DNA of 64,000 nucleotides from Thelonectria olida (lineage: Eukaryota; Ascomycota; Sordariomycetes; Hypocreales; Nectriaceae). The stretch is taken from positions 310,001 to 374,000 of the forward strand of contig JAGPYM010000006.1 in assembly GCA_020736575.1 (NCBI GenBank), in the 5' to 3' direction. The position numbers were made by a program, and so were the translations under genes. Shown here piece after piece: positions 31,365-41,920 of the stretch (positions are counted from its first letter, which is position 1; the number at the start of each line of letters is the position of its first letter). The notes under the pieces are model-generated. The model made no database searches, was not told the origin of the DNA, and saw only the letters and a list, made by a program, of their open reading frames with translations.

Positions 31365-32393
31365 GGCGATGGATGTTATCTTGTCTCAGATGGTAGACCT
31401 CAGATGGTAGATCTGAGATTGAGAAAGGGCGACGAGAGGCTATTCAGAGAGCACGTCTAGGGTGAGGGTATGCATCTGGTGAAGTTGTCATGAGGTCCAA
31501 AAGCCATGGAAGTCAGGTGCAGGAGGAAGGAGGCTTCGGGTGGGCCCCCGTGATTGCCATTTCCATTTCCATTTCCATTCCGTTTCCATTTCCCGGCTTC
31601 GGCGCTACGAATCATTAATTGGTGCACAGTCAGCACTCTGAAACTGACTTACTTTTCTTATTTTTGAAGCTTTGATATTTGTTTTGGGGCGATGGTTGCG
31701 CCTGTTTACAAAGTCTTCAACCTCCAGAATAGGAAAGCTCTTCAAGGTAGGTCCGTCAACTACCTAGGTACATACTTCGTAGTCAACCACGAAACTTGTC
31801 GACCCTGGTGCCCGCCCAGGTTCGTCAGTAGCGCCACTCTAGCTCAGGGTCGCATCACCCGCGCTCAGTGGCGGTCAGTGATGCTCCGTGATGCTCAGCT
31901 TCAAATCACCTTAACCATCATCCTCTTCAATGGGATGCTCCGCATCCTTCTACGAGGTAAGGAGACAATGGTATGATTGGCAGGGATAAAAACAGGAAAT
32001 GCCTGACAGCAACTCCTTCGCAGCGAAAATAGTCTGCATCCCTCTTCAATTGAGATAACCGTATTGGCCCTTGACTCCAACGTATTTTCCTCCCCCGAAA
32101 TAACCCACAATCCGGCCCGTTTGACCACCCCATCGTCGTGAGACTGGAGCAAAAGAAAGAGACCTCACCAAAGGCATGAACGTGTGCTCATCCCATGGCA
32201 TGCATGGGGGTGCCGGATAATGAAGAATGAAGTGGTACGGGACTCTGAGTCACCCTCCGACACCTTGGGGTGTCACGTGGCAGAGTGACGCTAAAATTCT
32301 TCCGCCCTGCCCCTCATTAACCCCTCCACTAGCCCCAAACCTCTGACTGTTTGTGTCTTGCCTTCAATCACCAATTACGAAAACATCAGCACC
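31365..32393. promoter_or_regulatory. Divergent intergenic region (membrane protein / Asp-RS)
   Basis: 1.03 kb between divergent start codons. It holds a TTTCCA-type microsatellite (31557-31593), a perfect TACCTAGGTA palindrome (31761-31770) and a CACGTGG E-box just before the synthetase leader (about 32275). No gene recognised inside. Confidence 0.45.
31557..31593. repeat. (TTTCCA)n microsatellite
   Basis: Six-base unit CATTTC/TTTCCA repeated about six times with one imperfect unit (TTCCG), in the promoter region of the membrane-protein gene. Confidence 0.8.
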
Positions 32394-34229
32394 ATGGAAG
32401 AGTCGAGCGCTCCGACGTCAAAGAAGGGCCTGAAGAAGGCCGAGGCTAAGGCGAAGAAAGAGGCTTTGAAAGCCCAGCGAGCTGCAGAACTTGCCGCCGC
32501 CGCCGCCAAAGTGAATCTCGAGGACGACCCCGCCAAAGACAGCTATGGGAACAGGCAGACCACGACCTCAGCCTTCAGTCAGGACGCCGAAGAAGTCGAA
32601 ATAAGTTCCCTTGACGAAACCTACAATGGAAAAACGGTCATCGTGCGTGCGTGGCTTCAAAACTCTCGCATACAGGGTGCCAAGATGGGCTTTGTTGAGC
32701 TCCGCAAGGGGGGCAACTGGGACATCCAGGGCGTCATTATGGCCTCTGAGGAGGAGCCCGTTGTCAGTCGACGCATGGTTAAATGGGTAACCAGCATCAA
32801 CCCCGAGAGCTTCGTTGCGGTTGAAGCCAAGGTGAAGCAACCTCTCGAACCCGTCAAGAGCTGCCGAGTCTCGGGACTCGAGCTTCACATCACAAAGTGC
32901 TTCGTGCTCGCGCCGGCTCCCGCCATGCTTGGCATGACCATGGAGGCTGCAAACCAGCCCATCGTCAATTTTAGCGACGAGAGTGCCCGAGTGGGAGATG
33001 TTGACACCGGGAAGGTTGCGAAGGCCGCTGCCGAGACTACGGCGCCAGCCGCAACCATGCTCACTCATCTCGATAACATTGCCATGCACAAGCGCACTCC
33101 TGTTCAGCAGGCCATTGCGGTACGTCGGTATTAGTGATAGACTATTATCTTGGATGCTTATTAACACGACATGGCATAGGACATCCGTATCCAAGTGAAG
33201 AGGCTCTTTCGCTCATACCTCGAATCCCGCGGATTTAAGGAATTTGAACCGCCCTGCCTTATCGGCGCAGCGTCTGAGGGCGGCGGAAATGTCTTTCGAC
33301 TCCCGTATTTCGGCGAGGAGGCTTTTCTCGCCCAGTCGCCCCAATTCTACAAACAATTCGAGATTGCTGGAGGCAGGGAGCGTGTGTTCAGCATAGGCCC
33401 TGTTTTCAGGGCCGAAAACTCCAACACACCGAGGCACATGACCGAGTTTACGGGGCTTGATCTTGAGATGGAAATCAAGCACTCCTACACCGAAGTTCTT
33501 TCCATGCTGGAGAATGTGCTGTTGTCCATCTTGCGTGGAATCCATGGTAAGTTTCATCCACCCAGTAGTTCCCAAGAACTTTTCAAAGGATTTCTTTGTG
33601 TACATATCCTAACCGGATTTGCCGCCAATACAGAGCGATGTGCGGACGAAATTGAAACAGTCCGATCCGTTTACCATTCGGAACCGCTCCTCCTTCCCGA
33701 GCCAGGCAAAGAAGTCCGCTTGACCTTCGCCGAGGCACAAAAGCTTTTACGAGAGGAAGGTCCCCCAGAGTTCTCAAACGTACGGGACGATGAAGATATG
33801 AGCACTCCCCAAGAGAAGGCACTTGGCGAAGTCGTCCGCACCAAGTACAAGACGGACTTTTACGTTGTTGACAAGTTCCCTGAGACGGCGCGGCCATTTT
33901 ATGCCAAGGTTGACGAGACTGGTACTGTAGTTGGTGATGGTGCTCGTGTTACAAATGCTTTCGATATGTTCATCCGTGGGCAGGAGGTGCTCTCCGGCGG
34001 CCAACGTATTAACGACCCGACTGAACTCGAGGGGCGTATCCGCGCCAAGGGTATCGACCCAGAAAGTGCCGGCATTAAGGAGTACTTGACGACGTTTCGA
34101 CAGGTCGGTGTGCCGCCGCATGGTGGAGGTGGCTTTGGTCTTGATCGCGTGGTTGCTTGGTCTCTGGCACTACCAAGCGTCCACCTCGCGGCGTATTATC
34201 CTCGCACACCTAAGAGACTGCTGCCATGA
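32394..34229 (+). CDS. dps1: Aspartyl-tRNA synthetase, cytosolic
   Basis: Class IIb synthetase that charges cytosolic tRNA-Asp. Exons 32394-33119, 33180-33546 and 33634-34229 give 562 residues, as in yeast Dps1. A Lys/Ala-rich N-terminal helix (KKGLKKAEAKAKKEALKAQR) is the eukaryotic tRNA-binding extension. The OB-fold anticodon-binding domain follows (VIVRAWLQNSRIQGAKMGFV). The catalytic domain shows motif 1 around FRSYLESRGFKEFEPPCL, the AQSPQFYKQ block, motif 2 GPVFRAENSNTPRHMTEFTGL and motif 3 GGGGFGLDRVV. Introns have clean GT-AG ends, with a CTAAC branch in the second. The ATG at 32394 (ACCATGG) matches the family start. Confidence 0.96.
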
Positions 34230-35636
34230 AGCAATGGATGCTGACTTGCAGTGGGCCAAAGGATTGGCATTGTGCAGACTGTTCAAGGTACAGGGCTGGC
34301 GCAGCTTACTCGACGTGTGGGTGATGAATCTTGTCACCTTGGGGCATTTGGTTGTACGCTGGTAGTGGAAAAGTCGAGATGGCCCAAATTCTAGCGCTGA
34401 GGCCATACGTAGAAAGATTCAACCATTCTAAATGATCACCTTGAGTCACTTGCAAGAGGTCCTGCCTACATGCGCTGCAATGATCTACTCCAACGCAAAA
34501 ACAATGAAAACTTCCTGGTGGCCAAGCGAACCACGCACACCGCATGGGACAAAGCCTTCCGGCCAACGAGCCCCAAAGCCTTCGCTTCACCAGTGCCTCA
34601 TGTATCCAACTGGGAAAGATGCGGATCCAAGGGTAAATCTTTCTGGCGCCGGTAAACGTCCATGAGTTTTGAAAAATTGCTCAAGCAGGAGCCTTGAATA
34701 GCAAGTGATATAGCGATTATTGAGTCACAGGCTGGACGGTAGCCTCTCTGATTCCGAAACTGAGCAAATGCCGTACGGGCACTTCTCCCGCAATATCAAC
34801 CCCCGACACGCACTTGGGAATGAAGCCGAGGAAGCTGGCCTGTGTACAGCGCTGAACGTCGGGGCATACTATTGAGGTACGTCTAGTTCAGGGTCTATAA
34901 ATTTCGGACTTTAGATAGAGTCCTAATCTACTATAGCCGAAAACAGCCAGCAGTCGGAGGTTGTTTGCCCGAATTTGTAAGTGAAAATTGTGTTGGGTGT
35001 TCGTTTCCTTTCTAGAAAAGCTTTGACTTGGTTGTCCGTGCAGGCGGCGAAGTGACGTTGTGTGCGGCGTTCTTGGACGATTGCCGAGGATGCTGGTGTA
35101 GGTATACAGCTATTTTCAGTAGTTTGATGGTGTTGTCACTTACACCGGCACCATCACCATTGTTGCGGCATCGTTGAGAACTCTACAGCAAATAGAATAA
35201 AAATAAACAAATCATGTCTCCTTTTTGATGTATTCACTTGTACAAAAGGATGCAAGTCGCAACGTTCCTCGGCACAAGTCCATTGTCCGCGCTTCAATTC
35301 GGCACAGGCGCCCAGAATGGCACAGCTCCGCGTCGCATTGACGTCAGAAATGGAGCTGACCGCTTGGTAATGGTTCAAGCAAGAGGAGAATACGAAACTT
35401 TGTCTGCAGAGAGCTAGTTATGAGCTTGCAGTGTGTCTCATGTCATGGAGAAGTGGAGGGGGAGGGGTAAAGATGCAAGGGGGAGCTATACTATACCTGT
35501 GCAGCTTGGTAGCTCCCTACTGATATAAATACTGCCGTCGAGAACCTCCAAGAATCACATCTGCTTCATCAACACCTCTACCTCAGCCACTTAGACCCAT
35601 CAACAGCTCCCAATCCACCCCCTCCAAACCGCAAAC
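34230..35636. other. Intergenic: Asp-RS 3' flank and DJ-1-like promoter
   Basis: 1.4 kb between two plus-strand genes. Short ORFs on both strands show no domain. The last 190 bases carry stress-type promoter elements listed separately. The middle (34700-35150) has nothing I can assign. Confidence 0.45.
35456..35531 (+). promoter_or_regulatory. TATA box and AGGGG (STRE) motifs of the DJ-1-like gene
   Basis: TATAAAT at 35524-35530 lies about 110 bases before the ATG. Upstream, AGGGG-type pentamers appear around 35458-35467 and 35477-35482. AGGGG/CCCCT is the stress-response element bound by Msn2/4-type zinc-finger factors. A TATA box plus STREs is the usual layout of stress-induced fungal genes and fits an Hsp31/DJ-1 product. 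Function is inferred. Confidence 0.45.
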
Positions 35637-36398
35637 ATGGCCCTCAAGAAAGTCCTCGTCGTCCTCACCAGCCAGGACAAGATGACCAACGGCAATCCCA
35701 CCGGCTGGTACCTCCCCGAGCTCGCCCACCCGTACTACGACCTCATTGGCGAGGACGAGGCCAACCCCAAGGTCGAAATCGTCGTTGCCTCTCCCGCCGG
35801 CAACGTCGCCCCTCTCGACCAGGGCTCCGTCAAGATGTTCGAGAGCGACCCCGAGTCGGTCAAGTTCCACAAGGAGAAGAAGAGTGTCTGGGAGGAGACT
35901 CGTCCTCTGGGCGAATTCCTCGGAAAGTCGTCTGAGTACGAAGCTGTATTTTACCCCGGAGGACATGGTGTGTGAATAATCCCCAAACATGAAGCATCGT
36001 TTTTGTTAATGTGACAAGGCCCCATGTTCGACCTCGTCAACGACAAGGACTCCCTCAAGCTCATCCAAGAGTTCTACGAAGCCGGCAAGCCTGTTGCCGC
36101 CGTGTGCCACGGCCCCATCGTCTTTGTCAACGTCACTGTCAACGGCGGCCAGCCGCTGCTCAAGGACCGCGAGGCCACGGGCTTTAGCAACGCCGAGGAG
36201 GACGCTGTTGGCCTGACGGACGCCATGCCTGTGCTCCTCGAGGACGAGATCAAGCGCGTGGGAGGAAAGTACACCAAGGCTGCCGAGCCCTGGGGCGAGA
36301 AGGTTGTCGTCGACGGGCTGATCATTACCGGCCAGAACCCTGGCTCTGCACATGCTGTTGGCAAGGCTCTTGCCAAGGCTATTGGTGAGTTGGAGTGA
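35637..36398 (+). CDS. DJ-1/PfpI family protein, Hsp31-like (glutathione-independent glyoxalase)
   Basis: Class I glutamine-amidotransferase-like protein of the Hsp31 group, which detoxifies methylglyoxal and acts as a stress chaperone in yeast. Exons 35637-35967 and 36019-36398 give 236 residues, matching Hsp31 (237). The nucleophile elbow is AAVCHGP (Cys about 140, followed by His). The family blocks NGNPTGWYLPELAHPYY with the early Glu (PEL), YPGGHGPMFDL and GLIITGQNPGSA are all present, so the Cys-His-Glu triad looks intact. The 51-base intron splits the GGHG codon, as often in this family. The promoter has a TATA box and STRE-like motifs. Confidence 0.93.
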
Positions 36399-36700
36399 CT
36401 TATGCGGTTAAGAGCATGATTACTGACGGATGTACGAGTATAGGCATCTAATTGGAAATGTTATACAAAATCTATGAGGGCGATGGCGCCTTGAATCACA
36501 ACTAATAGTCACGACAATATTCGAGATATACCATGTTAAATTGAACGATAACATTTCAAACACTGTAGTATTTGACTGAAGCTCATCTAGGCAAGCTATA
36601 CAAGAGTGAAAGCGAAACATGTACGAATACTTCAGCCTTGGTCCAACTCTCTCGTCCAGTTACCACAATCCCACTCTATCCAGCTTCTCGTGCCCATCCA
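36399..36700. other. Convergent 3' intergenic region
   Basis: 302 bases between the facing stop codons of the DJ-1-like and carboxylesterase genes. AT-rich; presumably 3' UTRs. Confidence 0.5.
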
Positions 36701-38525
36701 TCAAGACAAAGCAAACTCCTCAATCAAAGGATAGATATCCTCATACAGCCCGCACCGCTCATCCAAAACCCTCTCATCAACGACCGTCGCCCCAGCCACC
36801 ACCCCGATATCCCCTCCCACATCTCCCAGATTCGCAACATCAAACGGCGCATACCGCGATGCCACCGCCGGCCATCCCGGCCCGCCCGCCGGGTTCCTGA
36901 CAAACCGACCTACGACGCCGCGGAGGTAGTTCGCAAGCGTGTACAGCTGCGGCGTGAGCGCAAAGCCGCCCGAGTCGCCCTCGAAACTCGGCGTGCCGAA
37001 GAGCAGCAGCGCGTCGGACCCGTGGAACTTTCCGAGCCACGCGTATTCGGGAGGGAGCAGGCTTGTGACGGATGCGTTGAAGTAGTACCGCCAGGTCGGG
37101 TTGTCAATGGACGCAGAGATGTTGGCGAGAATGCCTTGGGGCTGGTATGAAACACTGGGAGTTAACATGCCGCTTCTCATTGAGGAAAGGGGTTGACCTT
37201 GACTTACACACTGCCAGAAATAGTCTGTGTATATAGCCGCCGCAGTATCAAAATCCGTCTTCAGCGCAGCATCGGCCGCATACACCTTTAAGATCTTCTC
37301 CCTCTGCGTTGCGTTCACAAGTTCCTCCGGGAGATACGCCTCGACAAACTCGGTCAAGTTGATGTTCCGATTCACCAGCGCGCGACCCTCCTGAGCAATG
37401 GTGCCCATCAGCACGGGGACTTTAGCTGTCTTGCCCTCACGCCACCGCTCAGCGCGACCGCTCGGAAGAGTAACATTGTCGACGATGGGCATGAACGCAG
37501 CGCCCGCCTCGCCCATGAGCTCTATCAACTTCTCGGCAGGAATCCTCCTCAAGCACGCCAGCTGCGTCTGGACATCATCACACCCCGCCACTCTCGCAAG
37601 GGCGTTCCAATACGTGTGATCCGTTGCGCTCATCGTGCTGCCCAGGAAGCCAACTGACATCTGGCCGCTGAACATGCTGGCGGCGCGGAACGGCGGCGGA
37701 CCGTCGTCGCCGTATGCGTTGACGTGGATGTCGACGGACAAGGCCCCCGCGGACTCGCCCCAGATGGTGACTTTCTGAGGATCGCCGCCAAAGGCTGCGG
37801 CGTTGGCCTGGACCCATTCGATGGCGAGGCGTTGGTCGTAGAGCCCGAGGTTGACGGCATCAGGGGCCATGCCAGGGGCATTGGGGAAGCCGAACACTAA
37901 CACAGTCTCAACGATGGCTCTCATAAGTAGGACGAGGAGAGGGGGAATATACCGTTGGTGCGGTAGTTGAACGAGAAGGTGACAATGTCCTCGTAGCCCG
38001 CGAAGCCGGACAAGTCTAGTATTCCGTTGCCTTGCTGCCAGCCGCCGCCGTGGATGAAGACGACTACGGGACGACCTCCCTTCGGTGGGGGACTCGCGGG
38101 AGCGAATGCATTGATGAAGAGGCAGTCTTCGCTTTCGGTGGAATTGCCGCCGAAGAGGCCCTTGTTGATGTCTTTTCCGGGAGCAACATCTGACAACGTC
38201 TGTTAGCATACCCAACAACGGCCAAAGAGCCGTTCATACCGTTATCAACAAAGTATTGATGACACGAAGGCCCAAACTCGGTCGCGCCCCTCGCCTTCTT
38301 CCACCCACGGTGCTTCTTTGCTCTACTAAACCTTTCAGGCTTGCCAGCATACGGAACACCCAAGAATTTCTTCACCGGCCAAAGGGCATTAGGCAAACTC
38401 GTCTGCACTCCAAACACAACACCAGACTCGAGAGTCGCCGTGGGACGGGGAATGGAAGACGAGTCGTCATTTGCTCCTGCGAAGATGGGCAGGATGAGCG
38501 GTGCGAGAGATGCAAGAGGTTTCAT
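36701..38525 (-). CDS. Secreted type-B carboxylesterase/lipase
   Basis: Alpha/beta-hydrolase of the cholinesterase-carboxylesterase family. Exons 38525-38240, 38189-37953, 37896-37208 and 37141-36701 give 550 residues. A signal peptide is seen (MKPLASLAPLILPIFAGA). The family signature EDCLFINAF lies in exon 2, the oxyanion HGGGW follows, and the nucleophile is in IWGESAGA (Ser about 223). The later EGRALV and FHGSDALLLFG blocks hold the likely Glu and His. Several N-x-S/T sites (NVTL, NLTE, NATQ, NISA, NASV) suit a secreted glycoprotein. The last intron (66 bases, GTAAGT to ACCAG) is a multiple of three and open in frame. Splicing gives the family-like WQC-PQG junction, but retention would simply insert 22 residues. 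Substrate unknown. Confidence 0.9.
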
Positions 38526-39536
38526 GATGAGGGTGGATTGACAATGGTCTGTAAGTCATTGATGATCAGATGAACTGGGCTGGAAGGATATGAATACTTA
38601 TATACAAAAAGCCAGAAAATAGATCTTTGCTTTCGAATAAGCCAATTGCCAATACTGCACTTACATGCCCGTCTAAGCCCATCAGCCCCAGCATCATTAC
38701 TCCGACCTCGCATTCGAACCCGACTCTTGTCCAACCAGACCAACGCCTTTTGGCGGTAAATGACGTTCTATGATTCTCATCTCCCCTAACCCACCAACCG
38801 TATCGGTCGCGTTGCTGCGGCTGTGCGGTTCGTCGACGAAGAAACCGACGGATACGATGCATGCGAAGTGTTTGGGTGGGGCTTCGAGGGACAACACGTC
38901 GATCATCTGGTCCTCAATTGGGGAAAATCTGTGACGTTGGGATCATTGTGATGGCATTGTCGAATTGAGTACGAATAGGTTGGCTGAACGTAACCGAAAC
39001 CCGCAAAAAAGATCCATGGTTTTGCACACTCAATATCGGCTGTCCAGAACATAGGTCCCATCGCCATGGAAACCCAAAGCCTATCTTGAGTAAACCGACC
39101 AGACGCCGTATTACCACAAACAGAGCAGAAACCAAACATAAACGACTAATAGGAGGAATTGACGAGCAATTCTCAACCACTACCCGCCTGCGCATCTTGA
39201 CTCCACTGCTCTCAAACATTAAGGAAATCGATAAAGGAATGCTCGTGTTGCCATCTCCAATGGAACACGCTTAGGTATCATGCCCAGGCTTGCCCGGCTC
39301 ATAAATCACGTTTCTAAACTCCGACGGTTAGGAGAGACGGCATTGTCCGCCTTGTTCGTTTGTTTTGTCGTTTTGATATTTTCCTTTCCTTCTTTTTCCG
39401 GCGTCCGTTGTCACCTGCTTTCGCCTCCCTCCCTCTGTTGTTCTCTTCGGTACAGCTTCTCGTTGTCGTTTGTCTTGTGTCGTTTTCTTCGTCTCTTTCT
39501 CCGATGGTCACTTGGTCAGGTGTGACGACGAACCAG
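38526..39536. other. Intergenic: carboxylesterase promoter and opi1 3' flank
   Basis: 1.0 kb between two minus-strand genes. Overlapping short ORFs only. A CT-rich stretch occurs around 39355-39500 on the plus strand. No recognised gene. Confidence 0.45.
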
Positions 39537-41371
39537 TTAGCCCATCTTGACATCGCCATTGGCTTCTGTTTGAGGCAACACAGGCTTCTCTTCGTCCTGG
39601 CCGCGCTGTCGCTTGCCCATTCTTTCACACCATTCCTCCGCGCTGACAATGGTACCGTCCACGACACCACTGACCTGCGCCACCATGTCAAGCCCCTCCT
39701 TGGCTAGCACGAGCACCTTCTGAGCCCCCTCACGTAGGGCTCCTTCGCTATCCTTGTCGTTGCTCTGGTTGGCATTGTCTGGCATGGTTGCGACGCGGAA
39801 GCGTTGAGGAAGGCTGGTAAGATGACGCCGGACAAGAATACGGGCGTTCTCAGGCAACGCTCCTCCAGCATATTTGGATACAGTGTTAATGACTTCCTGA
39901 AGTGTCCTGAGGACATCTCCCTTGAGCGACGCAATCCGAGCGGCAAGCTCTGTCTGAGATTGGTCTTGGCCATTGTTAGCTGTGTCACTGGATTCCCCAT
40001 TAGCCTGGGCTTCTTCTGCCTTAGCCTTGTCAAATTGGTCGAGCGTGTCCTTGAGAAGTCCAATCACACGACCGATATGGCCATTAGCCCATCGCAGCCA
40101 TCGTAAACAGTATTTCAAGCTGCGAAGGCTCTCCTCGCTCATGGCGACGCTTAACCCAGAAGTTGACATGATCAACCGAGATTGCCAGGCTCCATTAGGT
40201 CTCGGGGAATTTTGCGCGTCGGCCGTCTCGGTGTAGGCTGGTGACCGCAGCTCGTCATAGGCAGGCAGTGTATCAACGGTGTTTGTAGATAGACGGCGTG
40301 CCTTGGCTGACGGAGAGAAAAGGTCCTGTTGTGCTTCGGCTTCACCTGGAAGCTGTTGAAGTGCACCCCCTTCCACTTCGAGGCGCTTGTTGCTAACAAG
40401 CTCATTCTTATCGACCTTGCGGCGCTTCTTAGAGCCCGAGCCTTTTTCGAGGTCTGACGATGAACTATTTTGTCGCCGTCCTGCGCCTAAGAACCATCGA
40501 ACACTACCCTCGACGCCAGTTTTTCGGCCAACCGTGCCGACAGTGTTAGCAACCGGCGACAGAATACCCTCGACATACTCGGCGCCGCTACGAAAACGTG
40601 GGGAAAAATTCTTGGCGCCCCCATAAACCGATGTTGCGCCTCCAATGCTTCTTGCAAGGAAGGGGTGCGAGGTAGTGAGGAGTGATAAGAGGGGCTCAGG
40701 CTGAGGGGATTGAGTCCGTGTCCGGTTTGCTGTCTGGAAGCCGTGAGAAGTAGGCGGGCTCACAGGGAGAGATGAGTTTCTGTTTGGAGGTGAATTTATA
40801 AAGTCTGTTGCCTGGTTAGTGCCTGCGCATTCTCAGATCGCAAGTCGGTGGACAAACCAGCTCTCAGGTCGCCCAACGCTTCGGCGGCCAGTCGCACATC
40901 GGGATCATCGAGGCTGACGCTGCTGGCTCTGGCGTCGGTGAGGCGGTCGGGCGAGGCTGCGCTGATGGCGCTGTTGCTGCTTGTATCAAGGTCCATCTTG
41001 ACTGGGCTGTCGGCCGCATGCAGTGGCAGCAGCGGGGGGTGGTAAGGCGGCGCGCAATGCATGTGAGACCAATCGTTGCTCAATTGGGTCGGGCCCAAGT
41101 CGCTGGTGAGGGAGCTGATGGAAGGAAGTTTGATGTCGTGGTCACCGTGGGACAGGGGTGGCAGTGATGTCCGCGGGGGAGGGAGCTCGTGGGTAGGGAC
41201 GTCGGGGAACCTGATGGCGGAACTAGTAATCGGATTGGCGGCAGAGTAGGCGGGAGGTGAGATGCCCATCATGTGCGGCGCCGGGAGGGGAGGCGGAGGC
41301 CCGAGGACGGCATCGTGGGAGTTGGGGGACTCGCGGTCGCGGGTCGGGTCGAGCATGTGATTGCGCTCCAT
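39537..41371 (-). CDS. opi1: Opi1-type transcriptional regulator
   Basis: Homologue of yeast Opi1, the ER-tethered, phosphatidic-acid-sensing repressor of phospholipid genes; the Neurospora homologue is the clock-controlled gene ccg-8. Exons 41371-40858 and 40804-39537 give 593 residues. The N-terminus is Pro-rich. The block VRLAAEALGDLRADFINSP spans the intron, whose branch is CACTAACC. Then follow HPFLARSIGGATSVYGGAKN and SPRFRSGAEYVEGILSPVANTVG, the conserved amphipathic part. A polybasic nuclear-localisation-like KKRRKVDK (about 297-304) follows; in yeast the equivalent basic patch binds phosphatidic acid. The C-terminal Opi1 core is LRSLKYCLRWLRWANGHIGRVIG and TLQEVINTVSKYAGGALP. I do not see an obvious FFAT (EFFDAxE) ER-tethering motif. 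The upstream intergenic region is unusually long (3.9 kb). Confidence 0.9.
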
Positions 41372-41899
41372 TGCGCAGGCCGTCGGCGATAAGGCGGGTA
41401 CGTCAATCGGACATCGGGGCGGGATACGAAAGAGGGAGGATTTGACGTGAAAGGACCGTCGTCGGATTGCGTATGATGAGATAGAAAGTGATGCGCGGGT
41501 TGATTAAAGAAGAAAAGGAAATGGATAAGTTGATTATCCAAGGAAGAAGATAACTCTAATCGCCTCGGCGAGTTTTGTTTGGTGGTGAGAGGGGGGAGCG
41601 AGGAAGGAGCGAGGAAGGGTTAAAAAGGTTGGGGTGAGGGTAAGGTAGGCGCGGTAAGTGGGATGAGAGATGAGGTGACGCCGGGAGGAGAAGGAACGCC
41701 TAAGTGAGTCGAGCGAGGGTGGTGGCTGCCCACCTGTATTTTAGTTGAAGCTGATCGTGGGGAGTGACGAGGAGCACGAGCAAGAGCCGCTAATAATAGG
41801 CCCAAGAAAAAGATTGGGAATGGAGTGGAAGTGACGAACAAGAGAGATCGTCCGTCATGCGCCTTGCTCGCTCTGTTTTCTGGTTCTGCTTCTCTCACT

Positions 41900-41920
41900 C
41901 ACAGACACAGACACAGACAC
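41900..41920. repeat. (ACAGAC)n microsatellite
   Basis: Three and a half copies of the hexamer CACAGA in the opi1 upstream region. Confidence 0.7.

Noticed and set aside
36572..37150. 192-codon plus-strand frame antisense to the carboxylesterase
   Set aside because: Arg/Pro-rich shadow of the coding strand, with no own features.
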